From: WHSW01 sp963767285
Lineage (GTDB): Bacteria > Actinomycetota > Thermoleophilia > Solirubrobacterales > 70-9
Direction: 5' to 3'
Assembly: GCA_963767285.1 (NCBI GenBank)
Contig: CAVYDJ010000004.1
Coordinates: forward strand, 434,001-498,000
DNA: 64,000 bases
Shown here: positions 37,709 through 45,756 of the stretch, piece after piece
Numbering within the stretch: the first letter of the stretch is position 1
Layout: the number at the start of each line of letters is the position of its first letter
Program-made: the position numbers and the translations under genes
The notes under the pieces: generated by a model
What the model was told of the DNA's origin: nothing
Seen by the model: only the letters and a program-made list of their open reading frames with translations
Databases searched by the model: none

Positions 37709-39904
37709 ATGGCCACCGAGGAAAAGGTCACTTACTGCCGGGTTTGCGAGCCGCTCTGCGGCATGGTCGCGACGGTTACCGACGGTGAGCTGACCAAGGT
37801 CCGGCCCGATCCCGACCACCCGCTCTCGGCCGGCTTTGCGTGTCCGAAGGGGATCGCGATGGCCGAGGTCCAAAACGACCCGGACCGCGTGCTGCACCCG
37901 ATGCGCCGGAAGCCCGACGGGTCATTTGAGCGGGTCACCTGGCCCGAGGCCCTGGACGAGATCGGCGAGCGGCTCGGGGCGATCCGCGACCGCCACGGCG
38001 GCAGCTCGATCGGCTGGTACATGGGCAACCCCGGCGCGTTCTCCTACTCACACCCGCTCTGGGTCAAGGGCTTCCTCGACGCGGTCGGCTCGCCGCACTC
38101 CTACACCGCGTCGTCCCAGGACGTCTCCAACCGCTTCGCGGCCAGCTGGTTCCTCTACGGCTCACCGTTCCTGATCCCGATCCCCGACCTCGCCAGGACG
38201 AGCTTCTTACTCGTGATTGGCGCCAACCCGCTCGTCTCGCACGGCAGCGTGCTGAGCGCGCCGCGGGTCAAGGATCAGCTGCATGCGATCACCGAGCGCG
38301 GCGGGCGCGTCGTGGTCGTCGACCCACGCCGCTCCGAGACCGCTCGTGCCTTCGAGCACGTCGCGATCGATCCTGACGGCGACGCCTGGATGCTGCTCTC
38401 GCTGCTCGAGGTGATCTTCGCCGAGGGGCTCGAGGACCGCGATGCGATCGAGGGCCAGTCGAGCGGGATCGCGGGACTGCGCCGCCTGGTCGCCGACTAC
38501 CCGCCCGAGGCGACCGCCGCCCGCAGCGGGGTTGACGCCCGCACCGTGCGAGCGCTTGCCCGCGATCTCGCCGGCGCCGAGCGGGGTGCCGTCTACGGGC
38601 GCACCGGCTCGTGCCTCGGCCGCAACGGAACACTGGTCGCCTTCCTGCTCGACGCGCTCAACGTCGTGACCGGCAACCTCGACCGCGAGGGCGGGGCGAT
38701 GTTCGGCGACCCGCCGATCGACTTCAACCGGGTCGCGCAGATGGCCGGCCTCGCGACGTACTCGAAGGTGCGCTCCCGGGTCGGCGACCTGCCCGAGGTG
38801 CTCGGCTCGCTGCCGGCGTCGGTGATGGCGAAGGAGATGACGACCCCGGGGGAGGGCCAGATCCGCGCGATGTTCTTCTCCGCCGGCAACCCGGTCCTGT
38901 CGGTGCCGAACGGCGACGAGCTCGAGGCGGCGATCGGCGGGCTCGAGCTCTCCGTCTCGATCGACCTGTACCTCTCCGATACCGCGCGCCACTGCGACTT
39001 CGTGCTCCCGGCGGCGACGATGTACGAGCGCGAGGACTTCCCGCTCCCGTTCCTGTCGCTGTTCTCGACCCCGTTCATCCAGATGACCGAGGCGGTGGTC
39101 GAGCCGCGCGGCGAGGCGCGCCAGGAGTGGGAGGTGATCGACGAGATCGCCGACCGGATCGGCGTCGTCCCTTCGAGCGTGCTCGCCGCCCGGCTGCTCG
39201 GCAAGGTCGGGATCAAGTTCTCGCCCCGCCGGCTCGTCTCGCTGCTGCTGCGGATCGGCCCGAGGGGCGACCTCTTCGGCCTGCGGCGCGGCGGCCTCAA
39301 CCTCGACAAGCTCGCCGCCAACCCCCACGGGATCGTGCTCGCCGAGCACCTGGCGCCGGACGTGCTCTCGAAGCAGATCGGCAACCGCCCGCGGAAGGTC
39401 CGCCTCGACCCGCCGGAGATCGTCGCCGACGCCGAGCGGCTGGCGGCCCGAAACGGCCACGATCCCGACTTCCCGCTGCGACTGATCGGCCTGCGCGAGC
39501 TGCGCTCTCACAACTCGTGGATGCACAACGCGCCGCTGCTGATGCGCGGCGGGCGCACGCACTCCGCCCGGGTGCACCCCGACGACGCGCAGGCGATCGG
39601 CGTCGGCGACGGCGATCCGGTGAGGATCACATCGCCCCACGGCTCGATCGAGATCGCGGCGACCGTCACCGACGAGATCAAGCGCGGCACGATCGCGGTG
39701 CCGCACGGCTGGGGTCACACCGGCGGCGGGAGCACGGCGGTCGCGGCAGGCGGCGCGAACGTCAACCTGCTCGCCTCCTCAGATCCCGCCGACCTCGAGC
39801 GGCTCGCCGGGATGGCGCACCTGAACGGGATCCCCGTCCGGCTCGAGGCGGTCGGCCTATCCGAGAACGGTGCGCAGCCGGTCGAGTACGCGCAGAGCGC
39901 CTAA
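37709..39904 (+). CDS. Molybdopterin-dependent oxidoreductase, no Cys/Sec at the metal-ligand site
   Basis: 731 residues from ATG 37709. [4Fe-4S] ligands C10, C13, C17 and C45, then the three molybdopterin domains ('ASWFLYGSPFLIPIPDL', 'VIGANPLVSHGSV', 'VVVVDPRRSETARAF') and a C-terminal dinucleotide domain ('RSHNSWMHNAPLLMRGG', 'IAVPHGWGHTGGGSTAVAAGGANVN'). The region that holds Sec/Cys in formate dehydrogenases reads 'TASSQDVSNRF', so the metal ligand would have to be Ser136 or Asp138. Formate oxidation is therefore doubtful and substrate is unknown. It overlaps the end of the SGNH pseudogene on the other strand. Confidence 0.85.
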   Translation: MATEEKVTYCRVCEPLCGMVATVTDGELTKVRPDPDHPLSAGFACPKGIAMAEVQNDPDRVLHPMRRKPDGSFERVTWPEALDEIGERLGAIRDRHGGSSIGWYMGNPGAFSYSHPLWVKGFLDAVGSPHSYTASSQDVSNRFAASWFLYGSPFLIPIPDLARTSFLLVIGANPLVSHGSVLSAPRVKDQLHAITERGGRVVVVDPRRSETARAFEHVAIDPDGDAWMLLSLLEVIFAEGLEDRDAIEGQSSGIAGLRRLVADYPPEATAARSGVDARTVRALARDLAGAERGAVYGRTGSCLGRNGTLVAFLLDALNVVTGNLDREGGAMFGDPPIDFNRVAQMAGLATYSKVRSRVGDLPEVLGSLPASVMAKEMTTPGEGQIRAMFFSAGNPVLSVPNGDELEAAIGGLELSVSIDLYLSDTARHCDFVLPAATMYEREDFPLPFLSLFSTPFIQMTEAVVEPRGEARQEWEVIDEIADRIGVVPSSVLAARLLGKVGIKFSPRRLVSLLLRIGPRGDLFGLRRGGLNLDKLAANPHGIVLAEHLAPDVLSKQIGNRPRKVRLDPPEIVADAERLAARNGHDPDFPLRLIGLRELRSHNSWMHNAPLLMRGGRTHSARVHPDDAQAIGVGDGDPVRITSPHGSIEIAATVTDEIKRGTIAVPHGWGHTGGGSTAVAAGGANVNLLASSDPADLERLAGMAHLNGIPVRLEAVGLSENGAQPVEYAQSA

Positions 39905-40302
39905 GTTGCGCTGGTTGTAGCCGTAGCGCAGGCCGCGGCGAGTGAAGTCGAGCGGCCGGCACCCGAGCGGCGGCTCGCAGCCGCCGTAGAGGTTCGGGTG
40001 CACGCCGTCGTCGGCCATCCCGCGGTCCACCATCTCTTCAGGTTGAGCTCGTAGGCATCCGGGCTGAAGCTCTCGAGGTCATTTGGTGCCGTACATGATC
40101 AGGGCGATGCTCGGGTGCAGCAAGTGCGGACCACCGGCCCCAGGCCGGCTCGGCGCAGGCGAGGTCCTGCAGGAACGACCCGGACTCGGTGATGCTGTCG
40201 CCGACCTTCGCGAAGACGCCGGGCTCGTTGCCGAGCGCCAGGCCCGTCGGTTGCCGGCATGGCGAGCGCGATCGCCGCAACGAGCGCGGCTGCCGTCGTC
40301 AT
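39857..40302 (-). pseudogene. Degraded SGNH/GDSL-type hydrolase
   Basis: Three reading frames on the reverse strand rebuild parts of one secreted SGNH hydrolase: a signal-like start 'MTTAAALVAAIALAMPA' (40302), then in another frame 'GVFAKVGDSITESGSF' (the GDS block), then 'HPSIALIMYGT' followed after one extra base by 'NDLESFSPDAYELNLK', and in a further frame 'DDGVHPNLYGG' (catalytic Asp-x-x-His block) and 'GLRYGYNQRNLGALRVLDRL' before TAG at 39857. Several frameshifts and loss of the sequence between blocks make it non-functional. No single open frame spans it. Its last 48 bases lie antisense to the oxidoreductase gene. Confidence 0.75.
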
Positions 40303-40342
40303 CGAACAAACATACGCACGGTGCTGCGAAGAACCGCGCGCG

Positions 40343-40990
40343 TCAGCGTGGAGCCGGCGTCGGGCCGGAACGGCGGCTGATCGAGAGCGAGAACGGGCGA
40401 CCCCCGTCGCCGAGCATGCGCTCGGCCTCGGCCAGGTCGTCGAGGGTGTTGACGTTGAAGAAGATCCGCTCCGGGTCGCCGAACCGAGCCACCCGGTCCT
40501 CGGGGATCACGTATGGATCGAGCGCAGCGACCGCGTCGCGCATCGCGACGCCGGCCTCGAGCGATTCCTGCAGGCGCTCCATTACCTCGGGCGAATAACG
40601 GCCGAGCAGCGGCTCGAGGCGGCCGCCGATCTCGCAGACGGCGACCGGCTCCTCGAGCTGGGCGAGCCACGTGAACAGCTTTGACGGCACCAGCGGCATG
40701 TCGCAGGCGACCGCGACGACGCCGCGGCCGGCGCTCGCGCCGAGTGCGGTGACCACGCCGGTCAGCGGGTGGCGCGGCTCGGACGGCTCCGTGAGCACCC
40801 GGCAGTCGAGCTTCGGCAGCGGCGAGTCGGGCTTTGCGACGACGATCGGGTCGAGCCCGGCCGAGCCGACCGTCCCGACGACGCGCGAAACGAGCGGACG
40901 GCTGGCCAGCTCGACGATCGCTTTCGGCGAGCCCATGCGGCTGCTCAGCCCTCCAGCTAACACTGCGCCTACGGTCACGGGTCGTTTCAC
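40343..40990 (-). CDS. mobA: Molybdenum cofactor guanylyltransferase
   Basis: 215 residues from GTG 40990. Nucleotidyl-transferase motif 'LAGGLSSRMGSPKA' near residues 10-23, 'VACDMPLV' metal/GTP site, and 'FFNVNTLDDLAEAERML' near the end, all typical MobA. It attaches GMP to molybdopterin to make the MGD form used by formate dehydrogenases and similar enzymes. It is divergent from moeA with a 39-base gap. The C-terminus runs on basic and Ser-rich. Confidence 0.9.
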   Translation of the reverse strand: MKRPVTVGAVLAGGLSSRMGSPKAIVELASRPLVSRVVGTVGSAGLDPIVVAKPDSPLPKLDCRVLTEPSEPRHPLTGVVTALGASAGRGVVAVACDMPLVPSKLFTWLAQLEEPVAVCEIGGRLEPLLGRYSPEVMERLQESLEAGVAMRDAVAALDPYVIPEDRVARFGDPERIFFNVNTLDDLAEAERMLGDGGRPFSLSISRRSGPTPAPR

Positions 40991-41029
40991 ATACCCAGTC
41001 TCGCACCGGATTAGGCTCCCGAGGGCAAA

Positions 41030-42235
41030 ATGCCCGATGAACCGCTGGAGATCGAGGAGGCGCGCCGGCTGGTGCTCGAGCGGGTGACGACGCTCGGAAC
41101 CGAGCCGGTCCGGGTCCGGGAGGCGCTCGGGCGGGTGCTCGGCGAGGACGTGAGCAGCGCCGACGCGGTGCCCGGATTCGACAACTCGGCGATGGACGGC
41201 TACGCGGTCCGCGCCGCTGACACCGCCGGGCAGCCGGTCCGGCTCGCGGTGGTCGGCGAGTCGCGCGCCGGGCATCCCGCGGGCCGCCGCCTCGCCGGGA
41301 AGGAGGCGATCGCGATCTCGACCGGGGCGATGGTGCCCGAGGGGGGTGACGCGGTGGTCCGGGTCGAGGACACCGATGGTGGTGAGCAGGAGGTCGAGAT
41401 CCGGGTCGAGGTCGAGCCCGGCAAGGACATCCGCCGGGCGGGCGAGGACATCGAGGCCGGGGCCACGGTCCTCCGGGCGGGGACCGAGCTCGGGCCGGCG
41501 GGGGTCGGCGTGCTGGCGTCGGTCGGCAGGTCGGAGGTCGCCTGCGCGGCGCGGCCCCGCGTCACGGTGCTGACGACCGGCGACGAGCTTCAGGAGCCCG
41601 GCGAGCCGCTGCGCGCCGGCGGAATTCGCAACTCGAACGCGCACTCGGTCGCGGCCCTGGTCGAGCGCGCCGGAGCCGAACTGCTCGGTGCCGAGATCGT
41701 CGCCGACGATCCCGGGTCGACGGAGTCGGCGCTGGCGGGCGCGCTGGAGGGCGATGTCGTCGTCGTCTGCGGCGGCGTCTCGGTCGGCGAGCACGACCAC
41801 GTCCGCCCGGCGGCCGAGAAGCTCGGGGTCGAACAGGTCTTCTGGCGTGTGGCCCTGCGACCGGGGGCACCGACCTACTTCGGCGTCGCGCCCTCGGGAG
41901 CGCTGGTGTTCGGGCTGCCCGGCAACCCGGTCTCGGCGATGGTCACCTTCCTGCTCTTCGCGCGGCCGGCGATCCGGCGGATGCTCGGAGCTGCCGACCC
42001 GGTGCGGCAGGCGACGGCGACGCTGGCCACGGAGCACCCGGCGCTTGCGAAGCGCACCCAGCTCGTCCGCTGCCGGCTCGAGCTGACCGACGCGGGCTGG
42101 CTCGCCCACCCCACGGGCCCTCAGGGCTCACACGTCCTCACCTCGATGCTCGACGCCGACGCCCTGGCGATCCTGCCGCCGGCCGGCGAGCCCTACCCGG
42201 CCGGTGCCCGGGTCGAGGTCGAGCTGCTCCCCTAA
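41030..42235 (+). CDS. moeA: Molybdopterin molybdotransferase MoeA
   Basis: 401 residues. Family landmarks: 'VPGFDNSAMDGYAVRAAD', 'ISTGAMVPEGGDAVVRVED', 'VTVLTTGDEL', 'RNSNAHSVAALVE', 'VVCGGVSVGEHD', 'FGLPGNPVSAMVTFLLF'. It inserts molybdenum into adenylylated molybdopterin. Normal length. It faces mobA and begins a cluster of molybdopterin genes that continues with the MoaDEC fusion and moaB. Confidence 0.95.
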   Translation: MPDEPLEIEEARRLVLERVTTLGTEPVRVREALGRVLGEDVSSADAVPGFDNSAMDGYAVRAADTAGQPVRLAVVGESRAGHPAGRRLAGKEAIAISTGAMVPEGGDAVVRVEDTDGGEQEVEIRVEVEPGKDIRRAGEDIEAGATVLRAGTELGPAGVGVLASVGRSEVACAARPRVTVLTTGDELQEPGEPLRAGGIRNSNAHSVAALVERAGAELLGAEIVADDPGSTESALAGALEGDVVVVCGGVSVGEHDHVRPAAEKLGVEQVFWRVALRPGAPTYFGVAPSGALVFGLPGNPVSAMVTFLLFARPAIRRMLGAADPVRQATATLATEHPALAKRTQLVRCRLELTDAGWLAHPTGPQGSHVLTSMLDADALAILPPAGEPYPAGARVEVELLP

Positions 42236-42366
42236 CCGTCGGTGAGGCCGGCGGCATCAAGCGCATCCGCGCGCTCCATATTCTCGATGTTCTTGCCTGA
42301 CACGCCGGCCAGTATCGCGGCTGGCGGCGGTCTGCGATCGGGCCACGCTGTCGTTAGTGTGAGTGC

Positions 42367-42792
42367 ATGGGCGAGGTGCCGAAGCCGATCACCGGGCGCT
42401 GTCTCTGCGGTGTGGTGACCTACAGCGCGGACGCCGAACCGGTCGTTCAGGCCGCCTGTCACTGCACGGACTGCCAGCGCCAGACCGGCAACCCGTTCTC
42501 CGTGATCGTCGGCGTGCCGGCCGCCGCTTTCGAGGTCGAGGGAGACACCCTCGCCTCGTTCGGGACGACCGGGGAGGACCATGGCGGCACGACGGACCGG
42601 AGCTTCTGCTCGCGGTGCGGCTCGCCGGTGTTCAGCGTCGCCGCGGTGATGCCCGACCTCATCTTCATCAAGGCCGGGTCGCTGGACGACGCGTCGTGGG
42701 TCGAGCCGGCGGCCGAGGCCTGGACGAGCTCGGCCCAGCCGTGGTCGCCTCGCTTCGAGGGCGCTGCTCAACTCGAGCGCGGACCGCAGTAG
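42367..42792 (+). CDS. GFA-family zinc protein (formaldehyde-activating enzyme-like fold)
   Basis: 141 residues with the GFA cysteine pattern: CLCG near residues 11-14, CHCTDC near 36-41, and 'FCSRCGSPVF' near 81-90. These proteins bind two zinc ions; the namesake acts on glutathione and formaldehyde but most family members have other or unknown activity. Lying between moeA and the MoaDEC gene, its link to molybdopterin is unclear. It is preceded by a 131-base gap in which I see no gene. Confidence 0.9.
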   Translation: MGEVPKPITGRCLCGVVTYSADAEPVVQAACHCTDCQRQTGNPFSVIVGVPAAAFEVEGDTLASFGTTGEDHGGTTDRSFCSRCGSPVFSVAAVMPDLIFIKAGSLDDASWVEPAAEAWTSSAQPWSPRFEGAAQLERGPQ

Positions 42793-42805
42793 CGCACGCC
42801 CTACG

Positions 42806-43963
42806 ATGGCCTCGATGGAGGTCGAGGTTCGACTGTTCGCGGTCTTTCGGGAGCGGGCCGGGCGTGACCGGCTGGCGCTCGAGCTGCCGGAGGGCGCCAC
42901 GGTCGCCGACGCGCTCGCCGCCGCCGCACGCGAGCCGGGGCTCAGCGAGCTGCTGCCGAGGATGCCGACCCGGGTGGCGGTGAACCGCGAATACGCGAGC
43001 GAGGACGCCGTGATCGCGGCCGGCGACGAGCTGGCGCTGATCCCGCCGGTGAGCGGCGGGGCGACAGCGCCGGCGCTCGTTCGGGTGACCGACGAGCCCC
43101 TCTCGATCATCAACCTCGCGAACTCGGTCGGCCGGCCCGGCGCCGGGGCCGTGGTCGTCTTTTGCGGCGTCACGCGCGAGGTCGAGAAGCTCGAGTACGA
43201 GGCCTATGGCGAGATGGCCGAGGAACGCATCGCCGCGATTCTCGAAGAGCTGACCGCCAAGCACGGGCTGGAAGCCGCCGGCGCCGAGCACCGCATCGGC
43301 TCGGTGCCGCTCGGCGAGCCGAGCGTCGTCGTCGCGGTCTCGGCCGCGCATCGTGAGGAAGCGTTCGCGGGCGCCCGGGCCGCCATCGACCGGATCAAGG
43401 CCGAGGCGCCGATCTGGAAGCGTGAGGTCGAGGGCGGGGAGGGGGAGTGGGTCGAGGGGACCGCGCCGCCGGTCGGCGACGAGACCCCCCGGCTGACCCA
43501 CCTCGACGACGCCGGCAGCGCCCGGATGGTCGATGTCGGCGCCAAGGACGAGACGCAGCGCCGGGCGACCGCCGAGGCGCGGTTGCGGATGTCACCCGAG
43601 ACCGCGGCAGCGCTGGCGCGCGGGGATGCGCCCAAGGGGGATGTGCTCGGGACTGCCCGCATCGCCGGGATCGGCGCCGCGAAGCGGACCGGCGAGCTGA
43701 TCCCCCTCGCTCACCCGCTGGCGCTGGACTTCATCGACGTCGAGGGCGCGGTCGACGCCGAGGCCGGGCTGGTGCGGCTCTCGGCGACGGCGGGGATCAC
43801 CGCGCGGACCGGCGTCGAGATGGAGGCGATGACCGCGTGCGCGGTGGCCGCGCTGACCGTCTACGACATGGTCAAGGGCCTCGAGCGCGGGGTGTCGATC
43901 GAGGCGATCGAGCTCGTCGAGAAGACGGGTGGTCGCAGCGGCCAGTGGCGGAGGGACGCGTGA
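42806..43963 (+). CDS. Triple fusion MoaD-MoaE-MoaC (molybdopterin synthase + cPMP synthase)
   Basis: 385 residues (a second ATG at codon 4 is also possible). Residues 4-85 are MoaD, ending 'LIPPVSGG' with Gly84-Gly85. Residues ~90-218 are MoaE, with K198 and K205 in 'RIKAEAPIWKRE' at the 7-residue spacing of the catalytic lysines. Residues ~227-385 are MoaC ('ARMVDVGAKDETQRRATAEA', 'ELIPLAHPL', 'EAMTACAVAALTVYDMVKG', 'KTGGRSGQW'). The normal MoaD C-terminal Gly-Gly must be free for sulfur loading, so the fusion should be cleaved after Gly85. MoaC makes cPMP and MoaDE converts it to molybdopterin, so two consecutive steps are in one chain. Overlaps moaB. Confidence 0.9.
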   Translation: MASMEVEVRLFAVFRERAGRDRLALELPEGATVADALAAAAREPGLSELLPRMPTRVAVNREYASEDAVIAAGDELALIPPVSGGATAPALVRVTDEPLSIINLANSVGRPGAGAVVVFCGVTREVEKLEYEAYGEMAEERIAAILEELTAKHGLEAAGAEHRIGSVPLGEPSVVVAVSAAHREEAFAGARAAIDRIKAEAPIWKREVEGGEGEWVEGTAPPVGDETPRLTHLDDAGSARMVDVGAKDETQRRATAEARLRMSPETAAALARGDAPKGDVLGTARIAGIGAAKRTGELIPLAHPLALDFIDVEGAVDAEAGLVRLSATAGITARTGVEMEAMTACAVAALTVYDMVKGLERGVSIEAIELVEKTGGRSGQWRRDA

Positions 43964-44424
43964 CCGCGGCCGTGATCACCGTCTCGACCTCGAAGGCCGC
44001 CGGCGACGGCGAGGACGTGAGCGGACCGGCGCTCGCGGCGTTTGCCGCGCGGCTCGGCGCCGAGGTCGTGGGGTCGGAGGTGATCTCCGACGATCGGGAC
44101 CTGATCGCGGAGCGGCTCAGCTATTGGTGCGACGACGTGGTCTGCGATCTCGTGCTGACCACCGGCGGGACCGGGTTCTCGCCCGACGACCTCACCCCGG
44201 AGGCCACCCGCGACGTGATCGAGCGCGAGGCACCCGGGTTCGCCGAGGCGATGCGCGCCGCCTCGCGCGAGCACACCGAGATGTGGATGACCTCGCGCGG
44301 CGTCGCCGGGACCCGCGGCCGGTCCCTGATCATCAACTTCCCCGGCAACCCGCCGGCGATCGAGCAGGCGGGCGCGGCGCTCGAAAAGGCGATCCCGCAC
44401 GCGCTCGAGTTGCTGGCAAGGTAG
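43960..44424 (+). CDS. Molybdopterin adenylyltransferase MoaB/Mog
   Basis: 154 residues from GTG 43960 (GTGA overlap with the MoaDEC fusion). Fold landmarks: 'AAVITVSTSKAAGDGEDVSGP', 'LVLTTGGTGFSPDDLTPEAT', 'SLIINFPGNPPAIEQ'. It adenylylates molybdopterin before MoeA adds molybdenum. It is the last gene of the molybdopterin run and ends 6 bases before the convergent HNH gene. Confidence 0.92.
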   Translation: MTAAVITVSTSKAAGDGEDVSGPALAAFAARLGAEVVGSEVISDDRDLIAERLSYWCDDVVCDLVLTTGGTGFSPDDLTPEATRDVIEREAPGFAEAMRAASREHTEMWMTSRGVAGTRGRSLIINFPGNPPAIEQAGAALEKAIPHALELLAR

Positions 44425-44430
44425 GCGCGG

Positions 44431-45696
44431 TCAGGCCGGAACCGGGTCGCGACGGCCTCGCACGGCGTTCGATCGGCGCTCGAGCATGCAGTCGACGGTC
44501 AGGTCGAGATCCAGTCGATCACCGCTCGGGAGCCGCGGTGTCGGAACGGCGTGGGGCTCGAACTCGCCCGGGCCGGAGCGCGGCAATGCGGGCGGCTTGG
44601 CTCTCAAGATGGTCCCACCGGGCCGCCGGAACTCGAGCGCCCCGTCGACGGCGTGGCTGACCGAGAACCCGCCTTCGTGGACGAGGCGGTGGTGACGACG
44701 GCAGAGGTGAACGAGGTTGTCGATCGAGGTCTCGCCGCCGTCGGCCCAGTGGGCGATGTGGTGGGCGTCGACGAAGCGCTCGTGGGTGCATCCCGGGAAA
44801 GAGCAGCCGCCATCGCGGGCGCGCAGGGCGCGTCGCAGCGCTGCTGGGATCGTTCGGGTGCGGCGTCCGACCGAAAGCGGGGCCCCGTCGGTCTCGGCGA
44901 TCGCGAGGAGCGAGGCGTCGCAGAGCACCCGTCGCGCGCTTTCCGCGGCGAGCGTCGAACCATCGGCAAGCTCTCGGCGTCCGTTCGCATCGACATGAAC
45001 GACTACCTGGTAGCGATCGCCGCCCGTGGTCGAGGCGGTCGACGAGAGCGACGCCTCCGCGACGGCCGCGAGCGCGTCGGTGTTCCGTTGCGGTGGCGGC
45101 TGCACGCCTTCGACCGCGGCGCCCACGTGACGGCCGCCGACCAGCCGGTGGCCGTGGTGCATCGCCTCGATCAGCAGTGCCCCCTCGTCGGCGGCCAGGC
45201 GGCCACGGACGGAGAGCGTGCCGTCGTCCTCCCAGGACCAGGCGAAGAAGGTGTCCGGCGGAGGGTGCCCCGCGGCGACCGCGATCGCGCTTCGGAAGGC
45301 ACGCACGGTCCGTTCGAGTTGCGCGGCCGTCGCCTGGTGTGCGAGCTCGAGCAGCTCAGCCTCGGTCTCGGGGACGGCGACGCGAGTCAGCGCCCGAACC
45401 TTCGAGAAACTGAGCTCACCACTGGCGAACGACTCGCGGATGAGCGGGAGTTCCTTCAGGTCGTGGGCCACGCGGACGTGTTCACGAGCGGCGCGTGGCG
45501 TCAGCCCGCAGGTCCAGGCGAGCCACGACGTGGTCGAGTGGAATCCCCAGGACAGGTGGCACTCGCGCCGGTCGAACTCCGCGATCAGCAGTAGCCAGCG
45601 GCAGGTCGCGGCGTAGATGTGAGCCGCGAGCGCTGTGATCTCGTGCTCGAGATGCTCCGTCGGGATCTCGGTGGGGTCGCCGTCTGCATCGAACAT
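44431..45696 (-). CDS. HNH endonuclease / DUF222 (13E12 repeat family) protein
   Basis: 421 residues. N-terminal helical DUF222 domain ('WLLLIAEFDRRECHL', 'WLAWTCGLTPRAAREHVRVAHDLKELPLI'), then the HNH nuclease core near residues 290-345: 'CSFPGCTHERFVDAHHIAHWADGG', 'LVHLCRRHHRLVHEGGF'. Such 13E12-type genes are multi-copy in Actinomycetota and may be mobile or defence-related; their real role is unknown. It converges on moaB. Confidence 0.92.
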   Translation of the reverse strand: MFDADGDPTEIPTEHLEHEITALAAHIYAATCRWLLLIAEFDRRECHLSWGFHSTTSWLAWTCGLTPRAAREHVRVAHDLKELPLIRESFASGELSFSKVRALTRVAVPETEAELLELAHQATAAQLERTVRAFRSAIAVAAGHPPPDTFFAWSWEDDGTLSVRGRLAADEGALLIEAMHHGHRLVGGRHVGAAVEGVQPPPQRNTDALAAVAEASLSSTASTTGGDRYQVVVHVDANGRRELADGSTLAAESARRVLCDASLLAIAETDGAPLSVGRRTRTIPAALRRALRARDGGCSFPGCTHERFVDAHHIAHWADGGETSIDNLVHLCRRHHRLVHEGGFSVSHAVDGALEFRRPGGTILRAKPPALPRSGPGEFEPHAVPTPRLPSGDRLDLDLTVDCMLERRSNAVRGRRDPVPA

Positions 45697-45756
45697 ATGT
45701 TCGTGCAGACTACGGCCCGGTTCGGACGGAAGAACCGGCCCGCAGCGGGCGCCGAT

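Noticed and set aside
40343..42109. A 588-codon frame extending mobA into moeA antisense
   Set aside because: MobA homology starts at 40990; upstream residues mirror moeA.
42236..42366. Short reverse frame ending 'VSGKNIENMERADALDAAGLTDG' region
   Set aside because: Too short and no start, homology or conserved motif; may be a gene remnant but cannot be supported.
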